In this document: positions 10,201-16,097 of the stretch, piece by piece | Numbering within the stretch: position 1 is the stretch's first letter | Layout of the letters: each line of letters begins with the position of its first letter | Source of the DNA: Verrucomicrobiota bacterium | Lineage (GTDB): Bacteria; Verrucomicrobiota; Verrucomicrobiia; Limisphaerales; UBA1096 | Length of the DNA stretch: 17,786 bases | Reading direction: 5' to 3' | Assembly (NCBI GenBank): GCA_003972865.1 | Contig: QOAX01000255.1 | Span: forward strand, 1 to 17,786 | Position numbers and translations under genes: made by a program | The notes under the pieces: model-generated | Seen by the model: the letters and a program-made list of their open reading frames with translations, nothing else | What the model was told of the DNA's origin: nothing | Database searches by the model: none

Positions 10201-11666
10201 GAAAGTACGACCAGAAATCGCTGCGGCTTTACGCCCGAGACCGTTACGGCGAGAGCGCATTTGATCACCCTTTCTTTCCGGGACTGGAGATCGGCGCGTT
10301 TCGCCGGTTGCTGCTTCGCAACTCCGGCAACGGCTGGAAACTGGCGTTCATGCGCGACGCGATCGGCCACGAGCTGGTGCGCGGGATGGGGCTGGACTCG
10401 CAGGCGTGGCGGCCGTCGGTCGTCTACCTCAACGGCCGCTACTGGGGCATTCACAATCTGCGCGAACGGATCGACCGGCACTACATCGCCAGCCATCACG
10501 GCGTCGCGCCGGAAGAGATCGACCTGCTGCAAAACGGCATCCGCGCCGGCGACATGGAGCATTGGAAACGCCTCGAGCAGTTGTTCACCGGGCTGACGGA
10601 AAAACCGGCCGAATGGATGCCGGCGCTCGAGCCGCTCGTCAACCTCGACAGCCTGTTCGACTACGTCATCGCCGAGGTGTTCCTCGACAATCGCGACTGG
10701 CCGCTGAACAACGAGCAGCAGTGGCGGCCCCGCACGGCAACCGGCCGCTGGCGGTGGATCCCGTACGACATGGACGGCATCCTCGGCACCGGCGGCCGCC
10801 GGCCGTGGGTCAACACGCTGCACGGAAAAATCCTGTACCTGCCGGTCAAGCAGCCGCCGCTGTTTGTCTCGATGATGCAGGCGCTGCTCAAGGAGCCGCG
10901 CGGCCGCGAGCGCTTTGTGCACCGGTACACGACGCACATGCAAACCACGCTCAGCCGGGCGCGGCTCCTGCGGGTGATCGACGACAAGCAGGCCCGCCTT
11001 GCCCCGGAGATGGCGCGGCACATCGCGCGTTGGCAGCCGACCGAGCACAGCAGCCCGCAGTCGGCGCTGCCGCACCGAGACACCGGCGACTGGCTGGCGG
11101 AGGTACGGGTGCTGCGCGACTTCGCCGAGGCCCGGCACGAGCACGTCTGGGCGGATTTGCAGACTTCCTTCAAGCTTGGAGAGCCGGCAATGCTGCAGGT
11201 GGCCGATGCGCCCGGGTTGGTCGGTGTCGAGGTCGAGGGGCTTGCCCTGCCGCGCCGGGGTGGCGACTGGGCCGCGCGGTTTTTCACCCGGTTGCCGATG
11301 CGGCTGTCGCTGCGCCTGGCCAAAGGCTGGCGGCTGGCCGGCTGGAAAAACAACTCCGGCCCCGATGCCGACGGGCGGTTCACCCTCAACGGCGACACGT
11401 CGCTCCGTCCGCAACTGGTTTATGATCCTGGGAAGGGAATTCAACCGGTCATTCAGTCAATCAAGATTGGCGCAGGCAATGTACTGTCCCTTCAGTTGCT
11501 TGGTATTGCCGGACGCCTGCATCACATCGAAACATCCGACGACCTCACCCGTTGGCAGCAGATAAAAACCGTGTTGATTGCCGACCGTGAGCCAGCGTAT
11601 GTCAGTCTGCCAGCCAACCTTGATTCATCCGTCCAGTTTTTTCGGGTCGTGATAGGCTTGGACTAA
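4281..11666 (+). CDS. Giant exported protein with two CotH-kinase domains, lamin-tail, beta-helix, LamG-like and chitobiase-C-like domains
   Basis: 2461 residues, starting 2 nt after the previous stop. Signal peptide 1-26 (SLRRG, then WLWFLFCAATISSQA). Order along the chain: lamin-tail domain (about 28-140, VLINEIHYRP, EEFIELWN); CotH-like domain 1 (about 316-660, GVRLRGSTSR, IPYDLDAVLG); right-handed beta-helix (about 775-1135, with GNEFLGGSDDGLDLDG and many short turns); lamin-tail domain 2 (about 1230-1345, LLINEVLAW); a weaker lamin-tail-like unit (about 1360-1455); a further lamin-tail domain (about 1464-1545, VIISEVMTDNR); LamG-like domain (about 1556-1755, PGLRLWLDAA to EIAAVEAWLKAKW); chitobiase-C-like unit (about 1839-1909, VRYTLDGSVP); CotH-like domain 2 (about 1914-2270, IHGGWSRKYDQKSLRLY, YLNGRYWGIHNLRERID, FLDNRDWPLNN, YDMDGILG); and a C-terminal module ending FFRVVIGLD. 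CotH-family members such as Bacillus CotH phosphorylate secreted proteins, so an extracellular kinase fused to adhesive modules is plausible. Activity is inferred. GC falls from about residue 2375 onward. Confidence 0.9.
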   Translation: MPLSNRSLRRGWLWFLFCAATISSQAQVLINEIHYRPANESVAEEFIELWNFGGEPVSLNGWQLNAGVRFAFSKITLPPDSGLVIAADAARFAELHPVVKNIVGNWQGQLANNGETIRLVDASGATADKVRYATEGDWAQRARGPLHGGHRGWIWHAAHDGDGHSIELIQPSLSNNHGQNWHSSSAKHGTPGRVNSTKIANLPPLILDVIYSPAVPRSTDPVTVTARLIDESQDKISAQLVYRLDGEASYQALPMARSDTEQFTATLPPQADGQVIEFFVSAMDGQGATRAWPSATADCPLLLYQVDDQVVAPGRPVHRIILTQLERDELAAIGRRPWYNSSDAQMNGTFINIEDGRTRVHYNVGVRLRGSTSRAAPYKSRRVNFPNDRPWRDRTAINLNAIHPHAQELGSALFRLAGLPAPRTRAVRVFENNRQLGGDPQLGHYAELDPLNSEYIRWQFPNDDNGNLYKGGGYADLKFLGDEPVPYAEKYFYAKQTNAWQNDYSDLVGFLRALGRPDEPRLATRVNFDAWMRHLAVHDLLGNEETSLATGDRGDYALYAGTADRRFALIPYDLDAVLGVQGGTKSPLWRATANPVLGRLMSRPAVAARYWFHLDDLARTVFSAEQLEPVIDRLVGDYLPRAEVDRLKSFAAKRCEFVLSQIPRELTVTTGLAKRDGFFVSYSPELELSGQAPAIGTVAVEVNGNAADWVAPEARWRAGIALRPGLNRLLVRSLDADGNEVARQHVDVWHGDAPSRSLGQRLSQSTRWTAAQPLLVVRPLVVPAGVTLTVDPGATVCFGPEGRLLVEGRLFAEGEPQRRIQFLRSPGATGAWGGIGFSNSAHDNRLAHVDFHHTGSYALAVTNSVVTLDQVQWHGTRTNLIWFQDASLTVRDCVFPDLSHSEHVRGIGIRDGGELVFARNRFGTTSGYNDILDVSGGKRPGPILQLYGNEFLGGSDDGLDLDGMDAHIEGNTFRGFHKHNTTSSISAAVATGRHGEQASDLTVVRNVFYDNDHHVLLKQGGRLEAANNTFYGGTLGAIAFDEPLRELEMPRGARLTGNIFSGNKVDLIHLKPLWLEQNWVWLHVFDSIIRKSHDWFGERNLAADPMFADAPLDVQLLPGSPAIGTGSNGLDMGAHVPGGASISGEPATPTRKTSAGVIVAGPGITHYRYRVNDGPLSGEHPIDEPIWLPRLAPGKYVVSVIGKNSAGAWQPLGQATRSKVWTVAPNYSRLLINEVLAWPGGDAPDQVELFNDSAEAADLIGMSLTDDPAKPRKFVFPAGSQVAAGAHLVLGSELGFKLDANGEGVWLFDGSGEWLDSVEFGPQLQGHSIGRTGRTGDWSLSLPTLGTPNIALPLGQADAVRLAKWVANPLDGERDLIELANSGALPVALEGIRLSSQPIGAPTMFVFPPLSFIGATAGLTLDSRALGFKLPAAQGEIGLANADGRWLEHIVYGPQSTGGGLAEHPGVIISEVMTDNRTTLADEDGDFSDWIELHNRTDSPVSLDGFGLSDDPAKPFKWRLPETAMTPGEHLLVFASGKDRRLARRPSPAGEQPDDIPGLRLWLDAAASDSLTVDVGGRVSRWQSATGVTAAQTDTARQPMRAIDPLSGLSVLRFDGLDDWLSFQLLNDVRTVFVVAREDAHATRSFRAVLGETGTADFTRGGDRILYYHPHSGFAGEDSVVRINGSPVNPTVARWPGSLCLVTSVAARRLQASLIGSDRFIPDRNWHGDIAEILVYNRTLNATEIAAVEAWLKAKWALPAAALHANFKLGNSDDAVTLTEPTGQHAATLSLTPCPPDATVGVPANAPGQALFARPTPGAANVAKPHNGWAGEPRLAKPSGVYGRPVDLQIAPPDSLSEVRYTLDGSVPGPEARRYTEPLRLAKPTVVRVRAFRDSHLPGPVVTASYLIGEPGHFPVVSLATAPENLFDSDLGIYTADNAGREWERPAYFEWFEPDGSRAIGQAVGLRIHGGWSRKYDQKSLRLYARDRYGESAFDHPFFPGLEIGAFRRLLLRNSGNGWKLAFMRDAIGHELVRGMGLDSQAWRPSVVYLNGRYWGIHNLRERIDRHYIASHHGVAPEEIDLLQNGIRAGDMEHWKRLEQLFTGLTEKPAEWMPALEPLVNLDSLFDYVIAEVFLDNRDWPLNNEQQWRPRTATGRWRWIPYDMDGILGTGGRRPWVNTLHGKILYLPVKQPPLFVSMMQALLKEPRGRERFVHRYTTHMQTTLSRARLLRVIDDKQARLAPEMARHIARWQPTEHSSPQSALPHRDTGDWLAEVRVLRDFAEARHEHVWADLQTSFKLGEPAMLQVADAPGLVGVEVEGLALPRRGGDWAARFFTRLPMRLSLRLAKGWRLAGWKNNSGPDADGRFTLNGDTSLRPQLVYDPGKGIQPVIQSIKIGAGNVLSLQLLGIAGRLHHIETSDDLTRWQQIKTVLIADREPAYVSLPANLDSSVQFFRVVIGLD
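5150..5163. repeat. Perfect 14-nt palindrome CGCTTGGCCAAGCG, copy 2
   Basis: Lies in the giant exported protein gene between the first lamin-tail and first CotH domains. It is read in the third phase, encoding A-W-P-S, the only copy in that frame. Confidence 0.95.
7912..7925. repeat. Perfect 14-nt palindrome CGCTTGGCCAAGCG, copy 3
   Basis: Lies in the giant exported protein gene in the linker between the beta-helix and second lamin-tail domain, encoding P-L-G-Q-A. A near-match (CGCTTGGCCAGGCG) follows at 7988-8001. Confidence 0.95.
8074..8825 (+). repeat. 20-nt direct repeat shared by two lamin-tail domains
   Basis: CCGACGATCCGGCCAAGCCG occurs at 8074-8093 and again at 8806-8825, encoding D-D-P-A-K-P in the same position of two lamin-tail domains (TDDPAKPRKF and SDDPAKPFKW). 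It marks internal duplication of the domain. It also contains the palindrome half-site GGCCAAGC, so part of the identity may come from that motif rather than recent duplication. Confidence 0.7.
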
Positions 11667-11729
11667 TCACCGGCTTCGTCATGCAAAAACGTTTTGAATG
11701 GCCGTATCTTTAAATTAAGTCAGAAGACC
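11667..11729. other. Convergent intergenic spacer, no clear terminator
   Basis: This 63-nt AT-richer gap lies between two genes that end facing each other. It contains the small palindrome AAAACGTTTT (11686-11695) and an AT run near 11710-11718. I see no GC-rich stem followed by a T tract on either strand, so no intrinsic terminator is called. Confidence 0.5.
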
Positions 11730-14558
11730 CTAAGGCTTGTTGATCCTGATTCGGTAAAACCGTTTTGAATTCGGTTCTGTGTCCTTGATGACCTTTTTCT
11801 CAACGGCCTCACGGCCGAAGTGAGGGACGTTTTCCGGCATGTCCAACGGTTTCCAAGACGCAGGATCGGATGGATTTGCTGTCCACTGAACCTGATAGCT
11901 TCGGTTCGGTTTTTGGGAGTAGATAATCTCAGCCCCCTCGCTGGTCATATCGATATCAACCTCCCAACGATCGGCGAACAGCAGTGGATGAGTTTGTGTG
12001 ATGAATTCCTGAAAATTAACGGCCCCATCCCGGTCGGGATCGGCGTTTTCTCCGGCTTCAGGTAAGTCCGTGTTTTCGAAATACAACATTTGCCATTCCT
12101 GAAACGCTTTATGTTTGGTCAACTCACCGTTGATCCAGTGTTCAATCAACTTCGATGCTTTCAGGTCGGGCAGATTCGAGGCTATTGGAGGCATCTTGAT
12201 TTCGCCACGTTGGCTCATGCGCTTCAGCAGCACAGACTTGTCGGCAGCGCCGGGAACAATAACCCTGTTTTTTTGAGAACCGAAATTCTCGTGCAGCAAA
12301 CCGTCGATGAGGTTTGCGCGATCTGTAGCAGTGTTGACACGCCCATCCCACCCTGAGCGAGCTGCGCCGCCGGGTTGGTGACAGTGGGAACAGTTTACCT
12401 CCAAATAGGAACGCACGCGGTATTCTTCGCTTACACTCTTATCCTCAAGCGGCGCGAGTTTTGAGAGGGTCTGCGGAGGAGGAACAGTCCGGTCTAGGTA
12501 ACCTGCTTTTTCCAACGCAGAGAGTTGGTTCACCTTCTTTCCGTCGACCAGAATCTCCCGATTGAGTTGAGCAGTATTGAACCCTAGCGCCCAGCCGCTG
12601 TTCTTGACGTGACATCTCAAGCATTCGATCTGGGATGGGAACAGCCATTCTTGTTTCCGGATCGGATCATCAGTAATCATGGGAACCTTTTTCTGTAATG
12701 ACGGATACCTCCAGTCCTTTTTCCACGCCCAACCGTCAGCGATCAGGCGAATCTCATCCTCGAGCGACGGAAAGTACCAATCCTGTTTGGGATCCGAGCT
12801 TTCCTGAATAATGTTCAAGATGGTTTTACCCCCAGCGGATGGAACCAAATCGGCATCTGTTTGGTCGGCATTCCAGCGATAGGTTGCGCCATAAAGTCCA
12901 GAGGCTGTCTTCACTAGAACTCTTGTTTCAAGCCTATGAATCGAACGAACATCCTGCTGGTTCAATAGAATCTCGAAATGCTTTACCCAAATCGTCCCTG
13001 CTGGAAAGGACCATGGACGGTTTTCCTCAAACCCAATTTTTTGGCTTAAATCAGGCAGGCTGAACCATCTCTTTTTCACCGCGCCATCAGACCAAAAAGG
13101 CACATTAATTTCATAGGGGACAATCCCGGGTTGGGGAGTTAGGGACTCCAGATCCTTGAAAAGCCCTGTTTCGGACAGTTTGGCCGGCAATTGAGTGTTT
13201 TTTGTGGATTCATTTGCGGACAATTCCCAGAGAGTTCCCTTGCGAAAATCAGCCAGTAGCAGGTCATCGGTTTTGGGGTGTATTCCCAAGGACGAAACAC
13301 CAGGAGACCATTTCAACCAGATCATCGCGGATGTGACGCCATTTTCTCTGTTAACCGCACCCAGATGCCCGCCGTAATAGTCGGAAAAAATAAAATATCC
13401 GTTCAGCTCCGGCAGAGACATCCCGCGATAAAGTAATCCTGCTGTAATCCCATTTCCCAATGGTCCGTGTTCATATTCGAAGATTGGGTCGGTAAATTGG
13501 TAGTTCTTTTTCGGGTCTGGTTTTCTTCCGCCCTCTTTGGTGCCTTCACGGATGGCCCAACCGTAGTTTCCGCCGCTTCTGATTATATTCACCTCCTCGC
13601 GTTTGTGTTGTCCGGTATCGACACAATAAAGATCCCCATTGCCTTGATCAAAGGACATGCGCCAGGGGTTTCGTAATCCCACCGCAAAAAATTCCGTTCG
13701 CACTTTTTTTGGTTCAACGGCTGCGCCGTTGAACTCTTCAATACCCACAAAGGGGTTGTCCGCCGGGATTTTGTACTCTCCCATGACAGCCGGATGCGGG
13801 TTGGGCAGCAGGTTTCCCGGTCGGTTATCCACATCAATACGGAGAATGCCGCTAAAGAAATCCTTATCTATTCTTTGGCTGTTGCGATTGTTGTCATAGC
13901 CCGGCCCTTCATCACCCAAGCTGACATATAAGTATCCGTCCTGTCCAAAGTGCAGATCCCCGGCGTTGTGAATAAAGGATTGGTCGTACTGATCGATGAG
14001 TATCAACTCGGAGTCGGGCAGAGCTTTATGGGGATCATCCGGCGAAACCTGAAAGCGCGACAGTCGGTTGTGAAATCCCTTCCCGGCTTTAGTTTCAGAA
14101 TGCGTCGTATAAAAAACAAAGAAATACCCATTCTCCATGAACTTCGGATGGAAGGCCAACCCAAGCAACCCTGGCTCCTCGGATCGATTGGGGGCGATGG
14201 ATATCGTTTTGTCCGAAATATCCAACAAAGTGCTTTTCTTCGGTGCCGACAAGGGAGACAGCTCGGAGATCAGTCCGCCGTTTTCCACGACAAACAACCG
14301 CGTGTCATCGCCGGGGAGGCTGACAATACCCACTGGCCGATCGAACCTGATGCCGGGGAAGGCGTCCTTGATTTGGTAGTCGAACAGCCGTTGCTCCAGC
14401 GGCAGGGTGATCGTCGTGTTTTCGACCCGCTCAAGCACCGGATCGTCCGCCCTGGCAGCGGATTGGCCAAGCAGCACCGCGAAGAAAAAAAGAGAGAGGC
14501 GTCCGACCTCCCTCGTGGGAACCCACCCCCGCATTCTTCGTAAATCGCTGCGAACCAT
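11730..14558 (-). CDS. PQQ-type sugar (glucose/sorbosone) dehydrogenase fused to a dihaem cytochrome c, exported
   Basis: 942 residues from ATG 14558; a GTG at 14579 would add 7, and an ATG at 14534 would give a neat 29-residue signal. No clear Shine-Dalgarno chooses between them. Signal peptide: LSLFFFAVLLGQSAARA, ending near residue 37. The N-terminal half is a six-bladed propeller of the soluble glucose/sorbosone dehydrogenase family: RLFVVENGG, GLLGLAFHPKF, catalytic-type H197 in HNAGDLHFG, GLRNPWRMSFD. It oxidises a sugar or alcohol with pyrroloquinoline quinone. The C-terminal half resembles SO2930-type dihaem cytochromes (PYEINVPFWSDGAVKKRW) and has two haem c sites, C646-LR-C649-H650 and C723-SH-C726-H727, which could pass electrons on inside the periplasm. 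A calcium-loop-like DPDRDGAVNFQEF lies at about 834-846, followed by a small module ending RFYRIRINKP. Body GC is about half, well below its neighbours, and palindrome copies are absent except at 14463-14470 in the signal peptide. Confidence 0.88.
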   Translation of the reverse strand: MVRSDLRRMRGWVPTREVGRLSLFFFAVLLGQSAARADDPVLERVENTTITLPLEQRLFDYQIKDAFPGIRFDRPVGIVSLPGDDTRLFVVENGGLISELSPLSAPKKSTLLDISDKTISIAPNRSEEPGLLGLAFHPKFMENGYFFVFYTTHSETKAGKGFHNRLSRFQVSPDDPHKALPDSELILIDQYDQSFIHNAGDLHFGQDGYLYVSLGDEGPGYDNNRNSQRIDKDFFSGILRIDVDNRPGNLLPNPHPAVMGEYKIPADNPFVGIEEFNGAAVEPKKVRTEFFAVGLRNPWRMSFDQGNGDLYCVDTGQHKREEVNIIRSGGNYGWAIREGTKEGGRKPDPKKNYQFTDPIFEYEHGPLGNGITAGLLYRGMSLPELNGYFIFSDYYGGHLGAVNRENGVTSAMIWLKWSPGVSSLGIHPKTDDLLLADFRKGTLWELSANESTKNTQLPAKLSETGLFKDLESLTPQPGIVPYEINVPFWSDGAVKKRWFSLPDLSQKIGFEENRPWSFPAGTIWVKHFEILLNQQDVRSIHRLETRVLVKTASGLYGATYRWNADQTDADLVPSAGGKTILNIIQESSDPKQDWYFPSLEDEIRLIADGWAWKKDWRYPSLQKKVPMITDDPIRKQEWLFPSQIECLRCHVKNSGWALGFNTAQLNREILVDGKKVNQLSALEKAGYLDRTVPPPQTLSKLAPLEDKSVSEEYRVRSYLEVNCSHCHQPGGAARSGWDGRVNTATDRANLIDGLLHENFGSQKNRVIVPGAADKSVLLKRMSQRGEIKMPPIASNLPDLKASKLIEHWINGELTKHKAFQEWQMLYFENTDLPEAGENADPDRDGAVNFQEFITQTHPLLFADRWEVDIDMTSEGAEIIYSQKPNRSYQVQWTANPSDPASWKPLDMPENVPHFGREAVEKKVIKDTEPNSKRFYRIRINKP
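14463..14470. repeat. Palindrome core in the signal peptide of the dehydrogenase-cytochrome gene
   Basis: TTGGCCAA (with AAGC arm on the minus-strand left side) encodes L-G-Q in LLGQSAARA on the minus strand. It is the only copy in this gene and sits in its GC-rich 5' tip, not in the lower-GC body. Confidence 0.9.
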
Positions 14559-14687
14559 CGGACAACTGGGTATTGGCACACGGTTAAATCTTCAAGTCGA
14601 AAAACCAACCTCGCTATTCACGGTGCTGTTTTTCATTGCCTCAAGCGCATCCCGGGGCTTGAATCCTCCGCGACCGAAACGAGCCGG
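14559..14687. other. Divergent intergenic region
   Basis: This 129-nt AT-richer spacer sits between the dehydrogenase-cytochrome gene (minus) and the ankyrin lipoprotein gene (plus), and includes the alternative GTG start at 14579. Promoters for both genes should be here. TTCAAG (14591-14596) and TATTCA (14615-14620) form only a weak pair with an 18-nt spacer, which I do not call as a promoter. Confidence 0.4.
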
Positions 14688-16094
14688 ATGAACCCAGCCA
14701 AGCCCAGAGGAATGATGCGTTGGCCGCTTTTGATGGCGGCGCTTGGCCTTGCGCTTGGCCAAGCCGGCTGCGGGCCGGGCGAACCGGAACCGCCTGCGGC
14801 TCCGCCGCCCAAGCCGCAACCGGCCCCGAAGGTCGAGACGCACACGCTGCACGAACTCGCCGCGAGCGACGACACTGACGCGCTGCGCCACGCGTTGCAG
14901 CTTGGCCAGCCGATAGAGTCGCTCAACGCGCTTGGCCAATCGCCGCTCCACGTCGCCGCGATCAAGAACAAGCCGGCCAACATCGGGGTGCTGCTGGCTT
15001 TCCGCGCGAATCTCCACGCCAAGACACAAAAGGAAAAAGTGGACGCGCTCTATCTGGCTTGCGCCCACGATAGCCGCGATGCCGTGAAACAACTCGTGGC
15101 CAAGGGCGGCAAAACCGACTCCACCGCGCCCAACGGCTGGACCGCCGTTCACGTGGCGGCGATCAACGGATGTGACGCCGTTCTCCAGTTGCTGCACGAC
15201 CTCGGCAAAGACCTGAGCCCACTCTGTCCCGACGGCACGCCGCTCGACTTCGCGCGCATCCACAAACGCAACTCCACCGTGAAACTGCTCACCCGGCTGG
15301 GCGCAAAAAAAGGCGCAACACTCTCGGTGCATTTGGCCGCGCGCCACGGCGACATTGAGGCTCTCGGTGGCTGGCTGAAACGCAACCGGGCCAATGTTCA
15401 TTTTCGTGTCAAAAAACACCGGGCCACGCCGCTGCACTGGGCTGCTGAGTCCGATCAAGCCGAGGCTGCCGAGTTGCTGCTCAACCACGGCGCTGACAAG
15501 TCGGCGCGCACCGACGGCGGCTGGACGCCGCTCCACTCCGCCGCCGCCAAGGGCAGCACGAACGTCATCGCGCTGCTGCTCAAACGCCGCGCCCCGGTGA
15601 ACGCCATCAGCCAAAGCGGCACGCCGCTCGACTTGGCCAAAGGCTACAAACAGCCGGCCGCCGCCGCGCTGATCGAGGCCAAGCGCGGTCGCGCCGGGCG
15701 CGAAGTGTCCATCCACATGGCCGCCGCCAAGGGCGATGCCGTCGCCGTGCAGGCATTCATCCGGCGTGGAGCCAACGTGAACAGCCCGGGGCCGCTCCAC
15801 CAGAGCACACCGCTGCACTGGGCGGCCGGCGCCGGCAAGGTGAACACGATGGAAGTGTTGATCTCGCTCGGGGCCGACGTGGACGCGTTGAGTGACAGCA
15901 ACGCCACGCCGCTGCACCAAGCTGTGCTTCGCAACCGGCCCGAGGCCGTGAAACTGCTCATCCGCGGCAACGCCGACTTGAACAGCCAAAACAAATCCGG
16001 CCATACCCCGTTGGATTACGCCACGGCCAACGGCTGGGCCGACCTTGCCGATTTGCTGCAAACCGCCGGAGCCGTCCCCGGCAAATCGCTTTAG
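14688..16094 (+). CDS. Ankyrin-repeat lipoprotein with a three-module repeat array
   Basis: 468 residues from ATG 14688. Start codons at 14712 and 14715 also fit: AGAGGA at 14706-14711 precedes them, and MMRWPLLMAALG is a good signal start. The signal ends at GQAGC with C28 as the probable lipidated residue; Gln at -3 makes the lipobox imperfect. A Pro/Ala/Glu-rich linker (about 29-50) leads to about 13 ankyrin units. They fall into three super-modules: about 52-208 (five units), 210-335 (four) and 338-463 (four). Each super-module opens with a degenerate S/T-x-H-x-A-A unit (LHELAAS, VHLAARHGD, IHMAAAKGD) and closes with G/H-TPLD-aromatic/L-A. Ankyrin arrays bind proteins; in an exported lipoprotein the likely role is protein interaction at the envelope. 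The partner is unknown. It converges on the aminotransferase with 3 nt between stop codons. Palindrome copies lie at 14755, 14932 and 15633. Confidence 0.9.
   Translation: MNPAKPRGMMRWPLLMAALGLALGQAGCGPGEPEPPAAPPPKPQPAPKVETHTLHELAASDDTDALRHALQLGQPIESLNALGQSPLHVAAIKNKPANIGVLLAFRANLHAKTQKEKVDALYLACAHDSRDAVKQLVAKGGKTDSTAPNGWTAVHVAAINGCDAVLQLLHDLGKDLSPLCPDGTPLDFARIHKRNSTVKLLTRLGAKKGATLSVHLAARHGDIEALGGWLKRNRANVHFRVKKHRATPLHWAAESDQAEAAELLLNHGADKSARTDGGWTPLHSAAAKGSTNVIALLLKRRAPVNAISQSGTPLDLAKGYKQPAAAALIEAKRGRAGREVSIHMAAAKGDAVAVQAFIRRGANVNSPGPLHQSTPLHWAAGAGKVNTMEVLISLGADVDALSDSNATPLHQAVLRNRPEAVKLLIRGNADLNSQNKSGHTPLDYATANGWADLADLLQTAGAVPGKSL
14739..14762 (+). repeat. Tandem 12-nt duplication of the palindrome unit in the lipoprotein signal sequence
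   Basis: GCGCTTGGCCTT (14739-14750) is followed directly by GCGCTTGGCCAA (14751-14762), encoding A-L-G-L-A-L-G-Q in the hydrophobic core of the ankyrin lipoprotein signal. The second unit continues as AAGCC and completes the 12-mer palindrome GCTTGGCCAAGC (14753-14764). The first unit lacks the right arm. Confidence 0.85.
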
Positions 16095-16097
16095 CGC

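Noticed and set aside
9552..11444. 630-codon antisense open frame opposite the second CotH domain
   Set aside because: Same reasons: the sense strand encodes well-marked CotH motifs and the antisense product resembles no protein family.
11686..11771. AAAACGTTTTGAAT and the similar AAAACCGTTTTGAAT about 70 nt apart at the convergent gene ends
   Set aside because: The similarity is short and A/T-rich, the second copy is inside coding sequence, and no hairpin or attachment-site structure is formed.
14592..16061. 489-codon antisense open frame opposite the ankyrin lipoprotein gene
   Set aside because: Its apparent repetitiveness (V-E-R-R and H-V-like strings) is the mirror image of the ankyrin repeats on the coding strand.
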